This document shows, in pieces, positions 63,515-64,000 of a DNA stretch of 64,000 nt (position 1 is its first letter; each line of letters begins with the position of its first letter). This DNA comes from DATFVA01 sp963774455 (GTDB lineage Bacteria; Bacteroidota; Ignavibacteria; Ignavibacteriales; Ignavibacteriaceae): assembly GCA_963774455.1 (NCBI GenBank), contig CAVZFD010000004.1:372001-436000 (forward strand), read 5' to 3'. Position numbers and translations under genes: made by a program. The notes below the pieces were generated by a model. It searched no databases. It was not told the origin of the DNA and worked only from the letters and a program-made list of their open reading frames with translations.

Positions 63515-64000
63515 GTTCGTTTTATATCTGTTCTAAAGGCTTCCAATGCTCTGCCGTTTTTTCCTGCTGCGCTGGATTCTATCGATGCTATCAATTCCCG
63601 GATGAATGCATTTCCTTCAAACTCACCCTGTCTCAGCAATTTGATTTTTTCCTTCCCTGGTCCTTCATCAACAAAAAGAATTATGAAAGCTTTTCTGAGA
63701 AGTGAGATATCTGCCTGGCTGAAGTTTTTTCGTTTTAACCCTTCGGTATTTATGCTTCTCTCCCTTGAAGGATTCCCTTCAACGATAACAAAGGGAGGCA
63801 CATCTCTGTTTATCCTGCTCATAAAACCTATGAAGCAGTTCCGGCCGATCGTTACAAACTGGTGGACTCCGACAAGACCCCCTATATATGCAAAATCATT
63901 AATCCTGACATGACCCGCAAACTGTGTTCCGTTAGCAATAATTATATTGCTGCCCAGTACACAATCGTGGGCAATGTGTGAATAGGCCATCATAAGATTG
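63511..64000 (-). CDS. lpxA: UDP-N-acetylglucosamine acyltransferase, 3' part
   Basis: The gene runs off the right edge; about 163 residues of the C-terminal part are seen. It adds the first acyl chain in lipid A synthesis. The left-handed beta-helix hexads and the catalytic histidine (second His of AYSHIAHDC) are present, with FAGHVRINDFAYIGGLVGVHQ and the C-terminal helical region. The frame is open to position 64000. This is the same pathway as lpxK and lpxB in this window. Confidence 0.93.
   Translation of the reverse strand, partial: NLMMAYSHIAHDCVLGSNIIIANGTQFAGHVRINDFAYIGGLVGVHQFVTIGRNCFIGFMSRINRDVPPFVIVEGNPSRERSINTEGLKRKNFSQADISLLRKAFIILFVDEGPGKEKIKLLRQGEFEGNAFIRELIASIESSAAGKNGRALEAFRTDIKRT

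Overview
The window reads as chromosome of an AT-rich Gram-negative bacterium of the Bacteroidota/Ignavibacteriota lineage, most likely Ignavibacteria. Pointers are two large secreted proteins with type IX secretion (T9SS) C-terminal sorting domains (the NFPNPFNP-type motif, ending in a KKM motif), a PorV/PorQ-like outer-membrane protein, lipid A genes (lpxA, lpxB, lpxK), a UPF0182 membrane protein and pyruvate phosphate dikinase. This is inference from gene content; no database was consulted.

Positions 1-16.8 kb are an accessory block that looks like an integrated plasmid or phage-like element. On the + strand are a protein resembling the C-terminal domain of MgsA, a 901-aa fused primase-helicase, an intergenic array of about 13 copies of a short CTATGGCAAT-like motif in both orientations (a candidate iteron origin or operator array), and three small unknown genes. 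Convergent to these is a 1247-aa secreted trypsin-like protease with a T9SS sorting domain. A beta-propeller-like lipoprotein and the decayed remnant of a second copy follow. A minus-strand cassette comes next: two tiny overlapping ORFs, a Gam/Gp157-like gene with an in-frame TGA near its apparent start, an unknown gene and a DUF932-like gene. A large single-chain restriction-modification enzyme closes the block. An initiator tRNA-fMet gene lies at the right end with its 3' end facing the block, and four TTAGTTAC-type direct repeats lie beside it. This is the classical layout of a tRNA-targeted element, but no integrase is visible here.

Positions 17-28 kb hold + strand genes. There is a partner-switching module (a GAF-PP2C-HATPase protein, a STAS antagonist and a patatin-like lipase), a UPF0182 protein and a second STAS protein. 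An isolated PduS/PduT-like pair follows (a redox protein and a microcompartment shell protein with an Fe-S cysteine), then a membrane-anchored MutS-family ATPase.

Positions 28-47.7 kb are a long minus-strand housekeeping run: gpsA-plsY (phospholipid), ispD-queA, ppdK, lpxK, an acyltransferase, lpxB, a methyltransferase, a HAD phosphatase, a T9SS cargo protein, smc, a GH2-like membrane protein without recognisable catalytic residues, and tpiA.

Positions 47.8-64 kb mix an MFS transporter, a MITE/REP-like repeat, a BNR-repeat protein, a clan CD peptidase, a Yip1-like protein, a TPR-CHAT protein, a PorV-like protein, lipoproteins, an AEC transporter, an unusual small ferredoxin, a DinB-like protein and the 3' part of lpxA at the right edge. 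Most of these genes act in the envelope.
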